64,000 nucleotides of DNA from Phylloscopus collybita (lineage: Eukaryota > Chordata > Aves > Passeriformes > Phylloscopidae): contig JAJNNQ010000094.1 in assembly GCA_027886175.1 (NCBI GenBank), positions 558,001 to 622,000 on the forward strand, in the 5' to 3' direction. Made by a program: the position numbers and the translations under genes. Under the pieces are notes generated by a model, which ran no database searches, had not been told where the DNA came from, and saw only the letters and a list, made by a program, of their open reading frames with translations. Below are positions 1 through 10,029 of the stretch, one piece after another. Numbering within the stretch: the stretch's first letter is position 1; each line of letters opens with the position of its first letter.

Positions 1-365
1 CCCAAGGCCTGGGGTGCCCCAGGGTCCCCCTTGTGCCCCTCCCATACCCCGATCCCACTCCCAGTCCCATGAAATCCACAGTGGCCCCTCAGGACCCCAA
101 TCCCATCCCACGTGCCCCCCAGTGTCCCTCAGTGTCCCCTGTACCCAAATCCCACTCAGACAGCTTTATGCCCCCATTGCTGCCCCCGGACCAGCCCAGG
201 ACCCCAATCCCGTTCCTGTGACTCTCCCAGTGTCCACCCAGACCCCAATCCCACAGCCCCCTGTGCCCCCCAAGTGTCCCCGGTGTCCCCCCAGCCCCCG
301 ATACCGAAATCAGCCTCAGTGAACTCCCGGACAGAACGGGAGGGATCCCAAAGCCGGAATTCTTG
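1..365 (-). repeat. Orphan ART-type 5' flank, G-rich on minus strand
   Basis: C-rich on the plus strand (CCCCAATCCC and GTCCCC units). This is the tract that sits 5' of each ART gene, but no ART coding exon is adjacent inside the window. A gene may have lain to the left on the minus strand. Positions 256-299 carry the G-quadruplex block shared by all copies. Confidence 0.7.
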
Positions 366-810
366 ATCAGCCCAGGCTCCCAGCAGATCTCTCCTGCTCC
401 TGTGGCTCAGGGGGGCTTTTCCACTGGGTATTTATCCATCCTAATTATGAATATTCATTACAATGGGCTTCTCAGCTAACAGAAAACCAGCACTTTTCCC
501 GTAAATTATTTGCATGGCTCTGCCTCTTTCAACAAATAATTACTATTTTCCTGGAGGGTCATAAAAAGGGGGTTCATTGTATCCCAGATGGCCTCACCTC
601 ATTTTGGCAGGTGTAGCTCCTTCTGTCTTGCAGAACTTGCCAAAAACCGTCACTGGAGCTCCCTTTATCTCTTTCTCCACAGGCTCCAGCCACCTTTGCC
701 CGGCTCTGCACACACTTTTACAACCTTTGATGTTTTTTCCCAGTCAGTCTTGAAGCCCAACCCAACACCTGCAGGGGAGCTGAAACTTTCTCTTCTCCCT
801 CTCATATCTC
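350..810 (-). repeat. Recurrent LTR-like flank unit
   Basis: AT-richer unit running from the GGAATTCTTGATCAG segment through TTAGCTAA and TAATTATTTGCAT to a GTCATAAAAA stretch. The following segment resembles the repeat later found with AAGTTCTGCAACA. The same pair recurs at about 9835-10150, 14950-15400, 18910-19380, 20860-21380, 25380-25760, 34150-34740 and elsewhere, usually between an integrase relic and an ART 5' flank. It behaves like part of a retroviral LTR or leader, but I could not define its ends. Confidence 0.55.
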
Positions 811-814
811 AGGG

Positions 815-960
815 ATCCCCCAACCCCAGGAGACACCTGAAGCCGTGTTGGCGTGGTGGCTCAGCAAATCCATCTGCCAGGAACCCCCGGCAGTGCTTCC
901 CCTCTCAGTGATCCCTGGAGGTGATGGGTTGGGATCCAAAGGGTTCTTTTGGAAACACCT
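815..960 (-). pseudogene. ERV pol integrase-core relic (partial)
   Basis: Minus-strand relic of the same integrase fragment seen in fuller form at 9185-9500. Only the part around the WQMD-type segment and the sequence before it remains. The portion with the AREVTQ-like segment is missing here. Non-functional. Confidence 0.55.
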
Positions 961-1145
961 CGAGCGCTGCTCTGCTCCAGAGCTGACACTTCTGTCCTGT
1001 GCACACCGAGTACCTGAGGCCGCAGACCAGGCCCCGTCCCATCGATGCCCCCAGAGCTTTGCTGGGGCTTTTCTCCTTTACAAATCGCAGCCTCAGTTGG
1101 GCTGGGCCTGCAAGGTGCGTGTGCCTGAGACACGGCAGGGGCTGT
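961..1145. repeat. Unclassified repeat shared with 15785-15950
   Basis: Starts CTGCTCTGCTCCAGAGCTG. It is nearly identical to the sequence after the integrase relic at about 15785-15950, and its first part recurs near 19750. No coding or structural function recognised. Confidence 0.5.
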
Positions 1146-1256
1146 GAAGGGAGAGCCGACCTCTTCTAAGTGCTTTTCCCGTGTGCCGCGAGGGGTTGGG
1201 CCACTGAAGGAGGGAACGAACGAGAGAGTGAGTGAAGCACCGAGGGAAAAGGGGAT

Positions 1257-2420
1257 AATGAGTCAAGGGAAAAGTAAGTACCAAAAATCCAAAGGGATCC
1301 ATGTAGGAAACCCCTGATGACAAAAGGGAGGGGGAGTTAGCTGATATTCCCCAAGACAGCCCCCTCGGGAGAGTGATGGAAAATTGGGAGGATTGGCTGT
1401 CCAGGGGCAGGAAAAATAAGGGGAGGATGATCCATTACTGTGTGGAGGTATGGGGTAATAAATAGATAAGGGAGCATCTATTTTGGCCCATTTTTGGGTC
1501 GTTTGAAGATCGGGTGTGGCAAGCACCCAATATTAATGTAAATACTAAGGAGTCAGTGCAACAACAACAACAAAAAAGTCGATTGCGCTGCTTTATGGTC
1601 GGGGTCCAGTGATTATATCGTTTTACGGGAAGAGTCGAAGGCTTCACTGTTCCCATTGGTCCCGACAAAACAAGGAAAATCTAAAAAAAAAGAGGATTGG
1701 GACCCCTTGGACAACCTACCCTCCCCATCCTCAAACCTTTACCTGCTGCTTCCCTACCCCGCCCCACCAAGAATCCCCAAGTTGTTTACCCACGGGTCTG
1801 AGCAAAAGGCTGTCTCATCGCCCAGGCAAACAAGAAGTAAGGTGCAAAGGGCAAAATTAACATGAGGAGGGTTCAGCCTTTGCCGTTAAGGGAAGTTCTG
1901 ATGGGACCAGAACGCACAGGCTCTGTGAATGTCCCGTTGACAAGGGATACGGGAGGCAGTCCCGGGGGGACAGGATATTAACAAGGCTTTTAGTGAACAC
2001 CAGAAAAAGGATAAATCCCCCCCACGGACTGGTTGGAAAGGCTTAGGAATAGCTTGAGGATGTGCTCAGGGGTAGAAGGCACACGAAGGAGATGAGAAAA
2101 GTTACAGAAGGGTGATGGCAAGGGCAGGGAATACAAGATTCATCGAGGGAAGTGCAGAAAGTGTAAGAGGGAAGAGGAAAGTGAAAGGGGAGGTGAGAGT
2201 GTTGGCAGCCACAGTGGGAAAAGCAAGATGTGTGAGGCAGGAGGAGAGGAAGAGTAAACAAAGTAAACCAAAAAGCTTAAGTTGTGAATGCTATTATTGT
2301 GGGAAAAGGCTGTGTAAAGGCGAGCTTTAAAGAAAAGTGGTGGAGTCACTGTAGGGCAGGATATTTTCCTAAGGGGTTGTGCCCTCCCTGTGGAAGAGAA
2401 GAGCTGGAGATAACAAAACA
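1257..2420 (+). pseudogene. ERV gag relic with frameshifts and stops
   Basis: Matrix-like start near 1257, a gammaretrovirus-like matrix segment at about 1365-1530, then a lysine-rich stretch near 1680, capsid-like sequence at about 1890-2050 and a basic nucleocapsid-like tail. A CxxCGK half of a zinc knuckle lies near 2290-2310, with a second Cys pair near 2380 in another frame. The reading frame is broken several times and no protease or polymerase follows. It is an old, dead provirus fragment. The gag assignment rests on motif order and the knuckle, so it is moderately sure. A minus-strand copy of the 3' part lies at 58900-59740. Confidence 0.6.
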
Positions 2421-2524
2421 AACATTATACCTGGCTGTACAAATAGGGAGACTTGAAGAGGGATTTTCTGAGTGTTGGCAATTAGTTGTAAACGGGGTGA
2501 GGGGTCAATTGGATACCCAAGCTG

Positions 2525-2525
2525 A

Positions 2526-2578
<53 letters not shown>

Positions 2579-2591
2579 CAATAACAATAAC

Positions 2592-2627
<36 letters not shown>
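2525..2627 (+). repeat. (AAT)n microsatellite with AAC interruptions
   Basis: About 100 bases of AAT units interrupted by AAC near 2573-2595. It sits at the junction between gag-like and env-like sequence. A shorter ATT tract sits at the same place in the opposite-strand copy (58824-58864). Confidence 0.95.
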
Positions 2628-2628
<1 letters not shown>

Positions 2629-2639
2629 TACTGAAAATA

Positions 2640-3110
2640 CTCCCGAGTTCTTTACTGGGCAGAACAAATGAAACATGAAAGATAAGTAGAAGAAAAGACA
2701 TTTAAACCGGCAGTCACTCCCAGGCACCCCTGAAGAATTTCCTTGCTGCCGAGAAGATGGAAATCCAGGCTCCAGAAAGCAAAAGCGAAGGCGTCGGGGA
2801 AGGCAGAGGGTTTCTGAAGTGGGGAATGCTGCTGGGAGTTCTGACTCTGCCACTTGGGATGCCCGGCCGACTTTAGCACGGGAGTTTGTAAATGTCATAG
2901 CATTCGATGTGTTAAATGATGTGGGGGGAAACATCACAGCGTGTCACAATATAACTGCAATCCCTGAGGAAAATAAACTAAGGCAAATTAAAAAAAAAAA
3001 AAATCAAACTCCATTATTCCTGTTTGCAATCAGTGTGACCAAACTGTTTGGGCACGGAATCGGATGGAATCAATTTTCATAGCACACTCATCATCAAATT
3101 TGAGACCCAG
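2640..3110 (+). pseudogene. ERV env-like relic
   Basis: One frame has a hydrophobic leader-like stretch (about 2820-2870). Another has an N-glycosylation-rich segment (NITACHNIT, about 2930-2965). The frame shifts between them and an A13 run lies at about 2990-3003. Copies occur at about 50090-50480 (plus) and 58330-58790 (minus). The position just before an AT-rich spacer, polypurine tract and LTR supports env. Sequence identity alone is weak. Confidence 0.5.
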
Positions 3111-3389
3111 GTAAAGATAGAGAAAAAAAAAACTAAAAGAACTTAAGCAATAAGCAAACCCACGACGAGAACAGAACACGACCTTGGGGTGTTTATAAGG
3201 ATGAGCTTTTAGCCAGAGCTGTAATTCACAACTGGTAGAATTGCTCAGCATTACAGTAGAACACTAACAAAAGTTATATATGATCATAGAAATTAGTAAA
3301 TGATCATACAAATTATATGATCATACAAATAAAGTAATTAGTGAATTAACACTAATTAATTAATTAATTAATTAAGAACGGGGAGAACT
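3111..3389 (+). repeat. AT-rich ERV 3' spacer with polypurine tract
   Basis: Contains ATGATCATACAAATTA repeats (3280-3330) and a TTAA/TTAAT run (3344-3375), followed by a purine-rich stretch (about 3376-3388) directly before the LTR. The equivalent tract at 50764-50778 reads AAAAGGGGAGGAC, a normal polypurine tract for plus-strand priming. Confidence 0.65.
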
Positions 3390-3950
3390 GGTTTAAATTA
3401 AATGAATTATTTAGGTAATTTGTGTTGTTATAGTTAATAATTATAAATACGTAGGGGCTGTTCAGCAAGCTGCAGAAACTGTAAATATGTGGAGGATTTT
3501 AAGCACTAACTGTAAGTTGCAGAAACTGCAGAAACAGAAAAGTTGGAGCCTGGCCTTGGTGCAGGATAATGAAATGTAAATTTGTATCACAGGACATGGA
3601 GAAAGGGAGAAAACGGGAGATTTGGTGAAACCGTGGTGACCACAGTGGAAAGTCCCCATGGACGTGCTGCGAGGAAGAGGAGAGACTTCATCCATCGACC
3701 ACCGTGAGAGGGCAGAAGACCCCAGATTCCCGGAGTTGGAAGACTCAACTGTGACGAAATATGGGAAAACATGGGGAGGGACCAAGGGGTGTGTGCAAAA
3801 CCAAAAGTTAAAAAAATGGGAAATTGTGGGGAAATCTCCAAAAGCTGTGGGTGGAGCACGAGCTGAGACTTGCGCTGCTCACTTCGGCTTGTCACTTTAA
3901 TAAAGGTTTATCTAATTGGCAATCAATTATTGGGTCCTTCATATTTATCA
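3390..3950 (+). mobile_element. ERV LTR, family A (3' LTR)
   Basis: About 560 bp. The 5' end follows a polypurine tract and the body matches the copies at 43021-43610, 50779-51353 and 57498-58067. It has AATAAAGG (3899-3906) as the likely polyadenylation signal and ends near TTTATCA. Better copies begin TGTTATAAATG and end TTATCA, as expected for TG...CA LTR ends. Confidence 0.8.
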
Positions 3951-4384
3951 GTATATAGTCATATATGTGAAGCAAGATGGAGGATTCTGGGCGTTGTCTG
4001 GGTCCTTCACCTTCTTCTCCCTTCTCATTCATGGTTTGGGGTGCTTTTTCCTAACTGGATTAAAAAAGGTCGGCATTGCGGGCCTTGGGTGGTCATTATT
4101 GAGTCAAAATTATAAATAACACAGGTGTCATCTCATAATTGGAGGATTATCACTTAAATAACCTTGGAAAGAGTTAGAGAGACTCCATTTTCCCTCCATT
4201 TTCTAACTTCCTAGTTAGAGCTCAGGGCTCCTGAGTCTGTAAAGAGATAAGAAATAATAAACATCCAAGGCCAAACACAAACTGCCAGCTACATGTCCCG
4301 TGCATTAATCCCGACCTTAGCAGAGAAAAAGGAGCCCAAACCCTCACAGTTCCCGAGCCCATCAAGCCTGTGCACAGCACATGG
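3951..4384. other. No recognised feature
   Basis: Moderately AT-rich sequence after the LTR. No coding exon, repeat family or RNA gene recognised. Confidence 0.4.
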
Positions 4385-4860
4385 TTGGGTCTTTTGTCCC
4401 CGATTCCCTTCGGCGTGGTGAAAGTAATAAACCTGTGCTGGAATTTGTCATCCCAAAGGGCCTTCTGGCCTCTCTTGGCTGAGCCAGCCCTGGGGTGTGT
4501 GGGGTGTGGGCTTGACTGCTTTGCCTGAGCGCCTTCCCAAGCGGCTCCTCCCAACGAGAGGCTTCTTGGGAACGGCAGCAGCCACCACCATCTAAATCCC
4601 ACCTTGCTGCAGACACCCGCTGTGGCCACGGGGACACCCGTGATAAGGCACGGGGGACACAGTGACACTCACTGGTGGTGGGGGACAGGGACAGGGACAT
4701 TCACTCGGGGTGGGGGGGACAAGGACACCCAGCACTGGGGGCAAGGACGGAGATACCCAGTGCTGGGGACACCCACTGGGGGTGGGGGGACAGTGAAACC
4801 CAGCGCTGGGGACACCCAGTGTGAGGACAGGGACAAGTGAGTCGTTAAAACCGACACGAT
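4385..4860 (+). repeat. Duplicated block ending in ART-intron minisatellite
   Basis: Matches 29325-29785 closely, including AGTAATAAACCTGTGCTGG. From about 4600 it becomes GGGGACACCCACTGGGGG-type units like those in ART introns. This suggests the remains of an ART intron without coding exons. Confidence 0.65.
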
Positions 4861-4879
4861 CACAGACAAAGACTCTCAA

Positions 4880-5510
4880 AGGAGTGACCACCATGGCCGT
4901 CCACGTCCCTGTGGTCATTGTGGCCACCACAATCAGCAAGACCACCAGGTCCCCCAGAGAAACGAGGCCACCAAGGCTACCAAGGCCACCACTGCCGCTA
5001 TGGCCACCTTGGCAGCTCCTGCTACCCTGAAGTCACTGCAGCCACTGTGGCCACCATAGCCACTCTGGACACCACGGGCACTCCAACCACCAAGGTCACT
5101 GTGACCATCACCATCACCTGGACTCCTTGAGTCACAAGGCTACCACAGCCCCTGTGACCACTGTGGCCACCAAGGCGGCCATTGTGCAAAGCCGTTCTAT
5201 TAAAAATTCAAACAAAACAATTCCGTTAAACAGTTCTATTGAAGCAATTTTATTAAATGATTCCATCCAGACAATTCCATTAAAGAATTCTGTCCCAGGA
5301 GCAAAAAGGGACAATTCCCCAGCAGGGCTCGATGGCGCTCCCCACACCAACACTGCTGGGAACGTCTCTCTCTCTCAGCCTCGCGCAGGATCCTTGGGGA
5401 GCCTCCCCTTCCCGAGGGAGGAGCCCCCCACACATTTCATTCCCGGCAGGAAGACGGGAGACGTTTGGCGATCATTTGGGGTTGGAGATCTGAGCTGGGT
5501 TTAGCCCAGT
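4880..5510 (+). pseudogene. Orphan class B ART 3' end (no coding exons)
   Basis: ACC/GGT-rich tract (4890-5180) followed by ATTCCATTAAA-type AT-rich units (5190-5300) and a GCTCGATGGCGCTCC segment. This is the same order as the 3' sequence after genes 5 and 7. The large exon and the GPI exon are absent, so it is the tail of a lost plus-strand ART copy lying tail-to-tail with gene 1. Confidence 0.7.
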
Positions 5511-5514
5511 TTGC

Positions 5515-5940
5515 ACCAGTGCTATCCCCTGGCTGGGCAGGACCTGCTGGAGCAGGTCTGGAGAAGGACCTGGGGGTGCTGGTGGGTAACCAGTGGAGCT
5601 GACTGTGCAGCCTGATGGCCAGGAGGGATCCAGGGGTCATCAGGAGGAGCGGGGCCAGGAGGTCAGGGTGTGATCGTGCCCCTCTGCCCTGCCCAGTGAG
5701 GCACATGGGGAGTGCTGTGTCCACCTCTGTCCAGTGCCATGTCCAGTTCTGTCCAGTGTCGTGTTCACATCTGCCCAGTGTTGTGTCCAGCTCCCCCCAG
5801 TGCCGTGTCCAGCTCTGGGCTGCTCCGGAACCAACCCTGTGCTCAGGAATGACGCTGCTCGAGCTGGTAGCTTGCCCAGAGGTCCCCTCTGGCTCCTTCC
5901 AGCCCCACCCCCTCTGGGATTTTGGGATTCTGGCAGTTGC
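5515..5940 (+). mobile_element. CR1 LINE 3' fragment (sense) with internal minisatellite
   Basis: Contains the CR1 landmarks GAAGGACCTGGGGGTGCTGG, a CTCTGCCCTGCCCAGTGAGG segment, and a 3' end of CTCCTTCCAGCCC... followed by GGGATT/GATTCT units. Between about 5715 and 5830 the TGTGTCCAGTTCTG part has expanded into a degenerate minisatellite of about 20 bp. No reverse transcriptase frame is left. Confidence 0.85.
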
Positions 5941-6085
5941 AGTTCGGGCATCTCCCACCCGAGGGCAGCAGTGAGCGGGGTTCAATAGCAGCACTGCGCA
6001 TGCGCCGGCCCCAGCTGCAGTTCCGGGTGCCCCCAGCAGGCGGCAGCACGAGCTGGCGGCGCTGCCCATCCCGGCCCCGGGGCTC
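5941..6085 (+). promoter_or_regulatory. GC-rich module with CTCF-like and NRF1-like motifs
   Basis: One of about ten copies placed between the 3' ends of converging CR1 fragments. The palindrome TGCGCATGCGC at 5995-6005 matches the NRF1 consensus. CCCGAGGGCAGCAG (about 5958) and CCCAGCAGGCGGCAG (about 6033) resemble the CTCF core. Occupancy is inferred from motif only. Confidence 0.5.
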
Positions 6086-6350
6086 TGCAATGGTTTGGGA
6101 TGGAGCGACCTTAAAGCGCCTGCGGTGCCAGAGCTGCCGTGGGCAGGGACAGCTTCCCCTGTGCCAGGCTGCTCCAGGCCCCTCAACCTGCCCTGGGACA
6201 CGGCCAGGCACCGGGCAGGGACAGCTTCCCCTGCGCCAGGCTGCTCCAGGCACCCCAACCTGCCCTGGGACACGGCCAGGGATCCAGGGGCTGATGCAGC
6301 TTCTTTGGGAAACCTGCACTGGGGTCTCAGCACCCTCACAGGGAAGGATT
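6086..6350 (-). mobile_element. CR1 LINE 3' fragment (antisense) with 72-bp units
   Basis: The minus strand reads CTTTAAGGTCGCTCC then CCCAAACCATTG, the CR1 3' end. It contains about two units of a 72-bp tandem repeat that is itself CR1-derived, and extends to a CTTCCCTGTGAGGGTGCTGA-type segment. Confidence 0.85.
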
Positions 6351-6770
6351 TCATAGGAAAGATGGGTGGTGGTGCCTTTAAAAAATGTCTCATTGGGATG
6401 GGATCTTTAGGAGAAATGGGCGTCATTTTCCTCAAAACGGGTCTGGATGTCTCTACAGAGGTGAAGGTTTTCACAGGACCCTGGTGGTTTGAGCAGAATG
6501 TTTGAACTCCTGAACTTGAGGGTGATGGGTGAAACGGGTCCCCACAAAGTCCAACCAGTCCAACCCAGACTGTCTGAACTTCTGGACTTTGGGGGAAAAT
6601 GACAGGTCCAAGGTGGGGTGTGGGGGAGGTGGTTTGGGAGGGCTGCACCTTCCCAGCAGCCCCATTCATCTGATGGAGAAAGGGAGAGGGCAGCGTGCGG
6701 CCGAGAGCTGGGGATGGAAGGAGGCTGCGTCCTCCAAAACCTCAGGTCGCAGGGGCTGTGGCAGCCTTGT
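6351..6770 (+). repeat. Recurrent unclassified block H
   Basis: Contains GGTGAAGGTTTTCACAGG and a TTTGGGAGGGCTGCACC segment. It recurs at about 24790-25180 and 55041-55440 (plus) and 11150-11500 and 46510-46850 (inverted). No coding function seen. Confidence 0.6.
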
Positions 6771-7061
6771 GGCTCAAGGAGTCCTGGTGATGGTGATGGT
6801 CACAGTGACCTTGGTGGTTGGAGTGCCTGTGGTGTCCAGAGTGGCTGTGGTGGCCACAGTGGCTGCAGTGACTTAATGGTGGCAGGAGCTGCCAAGGTGG
6901 CCAGAGTAGCAGTGGTGGCCTTGGTGGCCTTGGTGGCCTCGTTTCTCTGGGGGACCTGGTGGTCTTGCTGATTGTGGTGGCCACAGTGACCACAAGGATC
7001 TTGGTGGCCATGGTGGCCACAGTGACCACAGTGACCACAGTGACGTTGGTGGCCTGGTGAC
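6771..7061 (-). repeat. ACC/GGT-rich 3' tract of ART gene 1
   Basis: Degenerate GTGGCCACAGTGACC-type units directly after the gene 1 stop codon, probably 3' UTR. Because the period is mostly a multiple of three, several frames stay open, including the alternative frame of the last exon. Confidence 0.75.
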
Positions 7062-8494
7062 TCAGAGGGTCCCGGTGGCCACTGCCAGGGCTGTGGTGGC
7101 CAGGAGGAACCCTCTGAGGTGGAAGGAGGCCACAGGAACGCTCCCACCTGGGGGACAAAGAGGGGAGTTAGGGGGACCATGTGGGACAAAGAGGGGTTTG
7201 GGGATGGCCATAATGGGGGGTTTGGGGTGACAGGAGAGATGGTGGCCATGTGGTGACAGGTGACAGGGACCTGGAGGGGTACAGGGGCCAGGGGAGGTCA
7301 GGGGGGTCATGGTGGGCTTAGGGGTCACAGGAGTCAGGGGAGTCAGGAGGTGCCAGGGGGTGCCAGGGGTGCCCTCATTGACCCCTCATTGTCCCCAGGT
7401 GCCAGGGGACAGGGTCAGAACGGGGGTGTCCCTCTCCCTCTCCCTTTCCCTGTCCTCGCCTGGCAGTGAATTCCCTGTCCCCTCCCAGATCTGGGTGTCC
7501 CCATCCCCGTGCCCTCTCACGGCCGTGCCCGTCCCCAATGCCCTCAATCAGTGTCCCCAGACTTGGTGTCCCCAGCTCTGAGTGTCCCTGTCCTTACCCC
7601 CAGCACTGGGTGTCCTTGTCCCACCACCCACAGTGGGAGTCCCTGTCCCTCATCCCCACTGAGTGTCACACCTGTGCCCCATCTTGGGTGCCCCCCATGC
7701 TTACCACGGGTGTCCCCACCCTCCTGGGGTGTCCCCGTTGGTGCCAATTTCAGCCACTCGCAGTTGTGGTTGCTGGAGCTCCCTCTGGAATGGAGGTGGA
7801 TCGCTGTCCTGTCCCCGTCCTGGGTGACGTGGACAACCTGGAAGGTCTCGGAGGGTGGGATCACCACCCCGCCGTGGGGTAAACTCCCGGTGAAATAGAC
7901 GACATCCACCCCGTGGCACGTGGTCAAGTAGAACAACGTCTCCTTCCCCGAGCAGCCGCCGGGCGTTTCCCTCCCCGGCACCGACACGAATCGGTCGAAC
8001 CGGACGGTGTCGCCTTCCTGTGCCACGAACCGGACCCCGCACACGCGGCGGAGGAATTTCTTGCACTGCCCTCCCCGAGTGACCATCAGCGTGGCCAGGG
8101 CGTCGGTCAGCAGGAAATGCAGCGCCTTGAAGTGGAAGTTGTCCCGGTACTCCTGGGGGGAGCGCCCGGCCCTGCTCACGGCCTCGTTGAACTCCCTGTT
8201 GAGGTCGTCCATGGCGAAGGCGATGACAGCGGTGGCCTGGTCTGGGGACAGAGGGGTCTCAGGGGGACCCCGGCTCTGCCACCTGTCCGCGGCCTTGGCC
8301 CAGGCCTGGGCCAACACAGGGTTCTGCTGGAGCTCGGAGCGGTTGAGGGCCGGCAAGGCCTCGGTCATTTCCCAGTGGCAGCCCTGGTACTGGTCATCGA
8401 AGGAGTCCTTGGCCATGTCCAGGGGCTTCACCTCACTGGACGTGGTGGCCACGGTCATGGCCAGCAGTGCCAGGGTGTGAGCCAGGGGGGCCAT
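7062..8494 (-). CDS. ART gene 1: class B ecto-ADP-ribosyltransferase-like, likely pseudoenzyme
   Basis: Two exons: 8494-7705 (790 nt, ends phase 1) and 7147-7062 (86 nt), giving about 291 residues. There is a signal peptide (residues 1-20), the ART family segment [11 protein letters not shown] (about 24-34), the helix segment HFKALHFLL and Cys 39/144/193/245. The last exon is hydrophobic and ends the protein, as a GPI signal does. The family transfers ADP-ribose from NAD to arginine outside the cell. Here the active-site Arg149 remains, but Ser-Thr-Ser is Ser-Val-Pro (171-173) and Glu-x-Glu is His-Gly-Gly (207-209), so catalysis is not expected. Extra Cys152 and Cys181 may pair. The usual donor after EWLK is lost and GTAAGC at 7704-7699 is the only good replacement, adding about 14 residues. 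It is nearly identical to gene 5 (about eight changes in 263 residues) but inverted. Confidence 0.85.
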
Positions 8495-9170
8495 GGAGGG
8501 GAGAGGCCACCAGGAGCAGAGTGGGACACTGTGGGGACAATGAGGGGACAATGAGGGACAGTGAAAGGACACGGAGGAGACACTGAGGGGACAGTGAGGA
8601 GACACTGAGGAGACACAGGGAGGGTTCCTCAGTGAGGAACTGGGGAGCAGAGTGGGGTCAGCCCAGCTGAGGGGGAGGGAGGCACTCCTGGCCAGGAGAC
8701 CCCTGGACACAGCCTGGGGTCCCTGATCCCCAACCCCGCGGTCACTTGTGCCTCCCCAACATCCCCCAGCCCCCCCAGGACCCCAATCCCACAGGACCAT
8801 CCCCTCCTGCCCCCCACAGAAGCCCAATCCTCCCCCAGGATTGATTACAAGTCCCCTCAGCCCTGCCAGGACCCCGACCCAAATCCTGGGATCACTCCCT
8901 GAGCCCCCCAGTGTCCCCCTCACCCCAATCCCACTCCCAATCCCCAGTTCCTTTGGTGTCACCCCAGGACCTCAACCCAAATCCGGGCACCACCCTCTAC
9001 CCCCCGTGTCTCCCAGCCCCCTCATGACCCCAACCCCACTCCCACCATCCCCTGTCCCCCCTCACTTTCCCCCAGAGCACCCCAGGACCCCAATCCCATT
9101 CCTGTGACTCCACCAGGGTCCCCCCAGACCCCAATCCCACCGCCCCGTGTGCCCCCAGTGCCCCTCAGCC
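8495..9170 (-). promoter_or_regulatory. ART gene 1 upstream region, G-rich on coding strand
   Basis: Just upstream of the ATG the coding strand has a likely acceptor (TGTCCCCACAG followed by TGTCCCACACTGCTCC in all copies), implying an untranslated 5' exon. Further upstream are GGGATTGGGGTCCTGGG-type units. No TATA box recognised. Confidence 0.5.
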
Positions 9171-9184
9171 CCACTCCCCACTGC

Positions 9185-9500
9185 TCCCTGAGCTGCTGTC
9201 ACACCTCAGACCCCAGATGGGCTCCCCTCTCAGGTGACACCCCTGGGGGCACCCCGAGCCTGGCCAGGATCTCCTTGGGGAGCTCCTGGGTGACTTCTCC
9301 GGCCTTGTTGGGGCAGCAGGAGAAGTTCTGCACCTCCAGTAAAAGGGATCCCCCAACCCCAGGAGACACCTGAAGCCGTGTTGGCGTGGTGGCTCAGCAA
9401 ATCCATCTGCCAGGAACCCCCGGCAGTGCTGCCCCTCTCCGTGATCCCTGGAGGTGATGGGTTGGGATCCAAAGGGTTCTTTTGGAAACACCTCCAACAA
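9185..9500 (-). pseudogene. ERV pol integrase-core relic
   Basis: Read on the minus strand. A WQMD segment (first catalytic Asp of the DDE core in retroviral integrases) is followed by a CLLGLGDPF-like stretch and a REVTQELPKEIL-like segment, in more than one frame. A stop and frameshifts make it non-functional. The order matches gammaretrovirus-type integrase. Eight relics of this fragment lie in the window. Confidence 0.65.
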
Positions 9501-9539
9501 ACAAACCTGGGGATCACCCTCTGCCCCCTGCAGTGTCCC

Positions 9540-9840
9540 CCAGCCCTCCCATGGCCCTGGTGACACTCTCAGGCCCTTCCTGCTGCCCCCCAGAGCCCTG
9601 TGATCCCCAGTCTCATGTCCCCCAGTGTCCCCCAGGGTCCCCCAGTATCCCCCAGGTACCCCAGGACTCCAATCCCACGTCAAATTCCCCCCCAGAGTCC
9701 TCCCAGTGTCCCCCCAGACACCAATCCCACAGCCCTCTGTGCCCCCCAAGTGTCCCCGGTGTCCCCCCAGCCCCTGATACCGAAATCAGCCGCAGTGAAC
9801 TCGTGGACAGAACGGGAGGGATCCCAAAGCCGGAATTCTT
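9540..9840 (-). repeat. G-rich (minus strand) ART-flank tract with G4 block
   Basis: Same minisatellite class as other ART 5' flanks. The conserved quadruplex-forming block is at 9731-9774. No coding exon belongs to it. Confidence 0.7.
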
Positions 9841-9950
9841 GATCAGCTCGGGCTCACAGCGGATCTCTCCTGCTCCTGTGGCTCAGGGGGGGTTTTGCCA
9901 TGGGGAATTTATCCACCAGAATCATAAATATCCTTTAAGACGGGCCTCCT

Positions 9951-10029
9951 AATACAGAATACAGAATACAGAATACAGAATACAGAATACAGAATACAGA
10001 ATACAGAATACAGAATACAGAATACAGAA
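9951..10029 (+). repeat. (AATACAG)n tandem repeat
   Basis: About eleven perfect copies of a 7-base unit, lying inside the LTR-like flank unit. Not present in the other copies of that unit, so a recent local expansion. Confidence 0.98.

Noticed and set aside
1257..2420. Functional retroviral gag gene
   Set aside because: Several stops and frameshifts, no pol, and no 5' LTR or primer-binding site found upstream.
2482..2937. Low-complexity poly-Leu, poly-Tyr or poly-Ile proteins
   Set aside because: Translations of the (AAT)n microsatellite.
4604..4840. Small protein of Thr/Gly-rich repeats
   Set aside because: Derived from ART-intron-type GGGGACACCC minisatellite; no start context or conservation between the two copies beyond the repeat.
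5437..6669. 410-codon minus-strand open frame
   Set aside because: Spans CR1 sense and antisense fragments and both minisatellites. High GC and 3n repeats explain its length.
7913..8554. 213-codon open frame opposite ART gene 1 (also 26442-27083 opposite gene 5)
   Set aside because: Exact shadow of the ART exon on the other strand; codon bias of a GC-rich gene leaves the antisense frame open.
9951..10029. CRISPR-like regular repeat
   Set aside because: A 7-base tandem repeat without spacers, in a vertebrate context.
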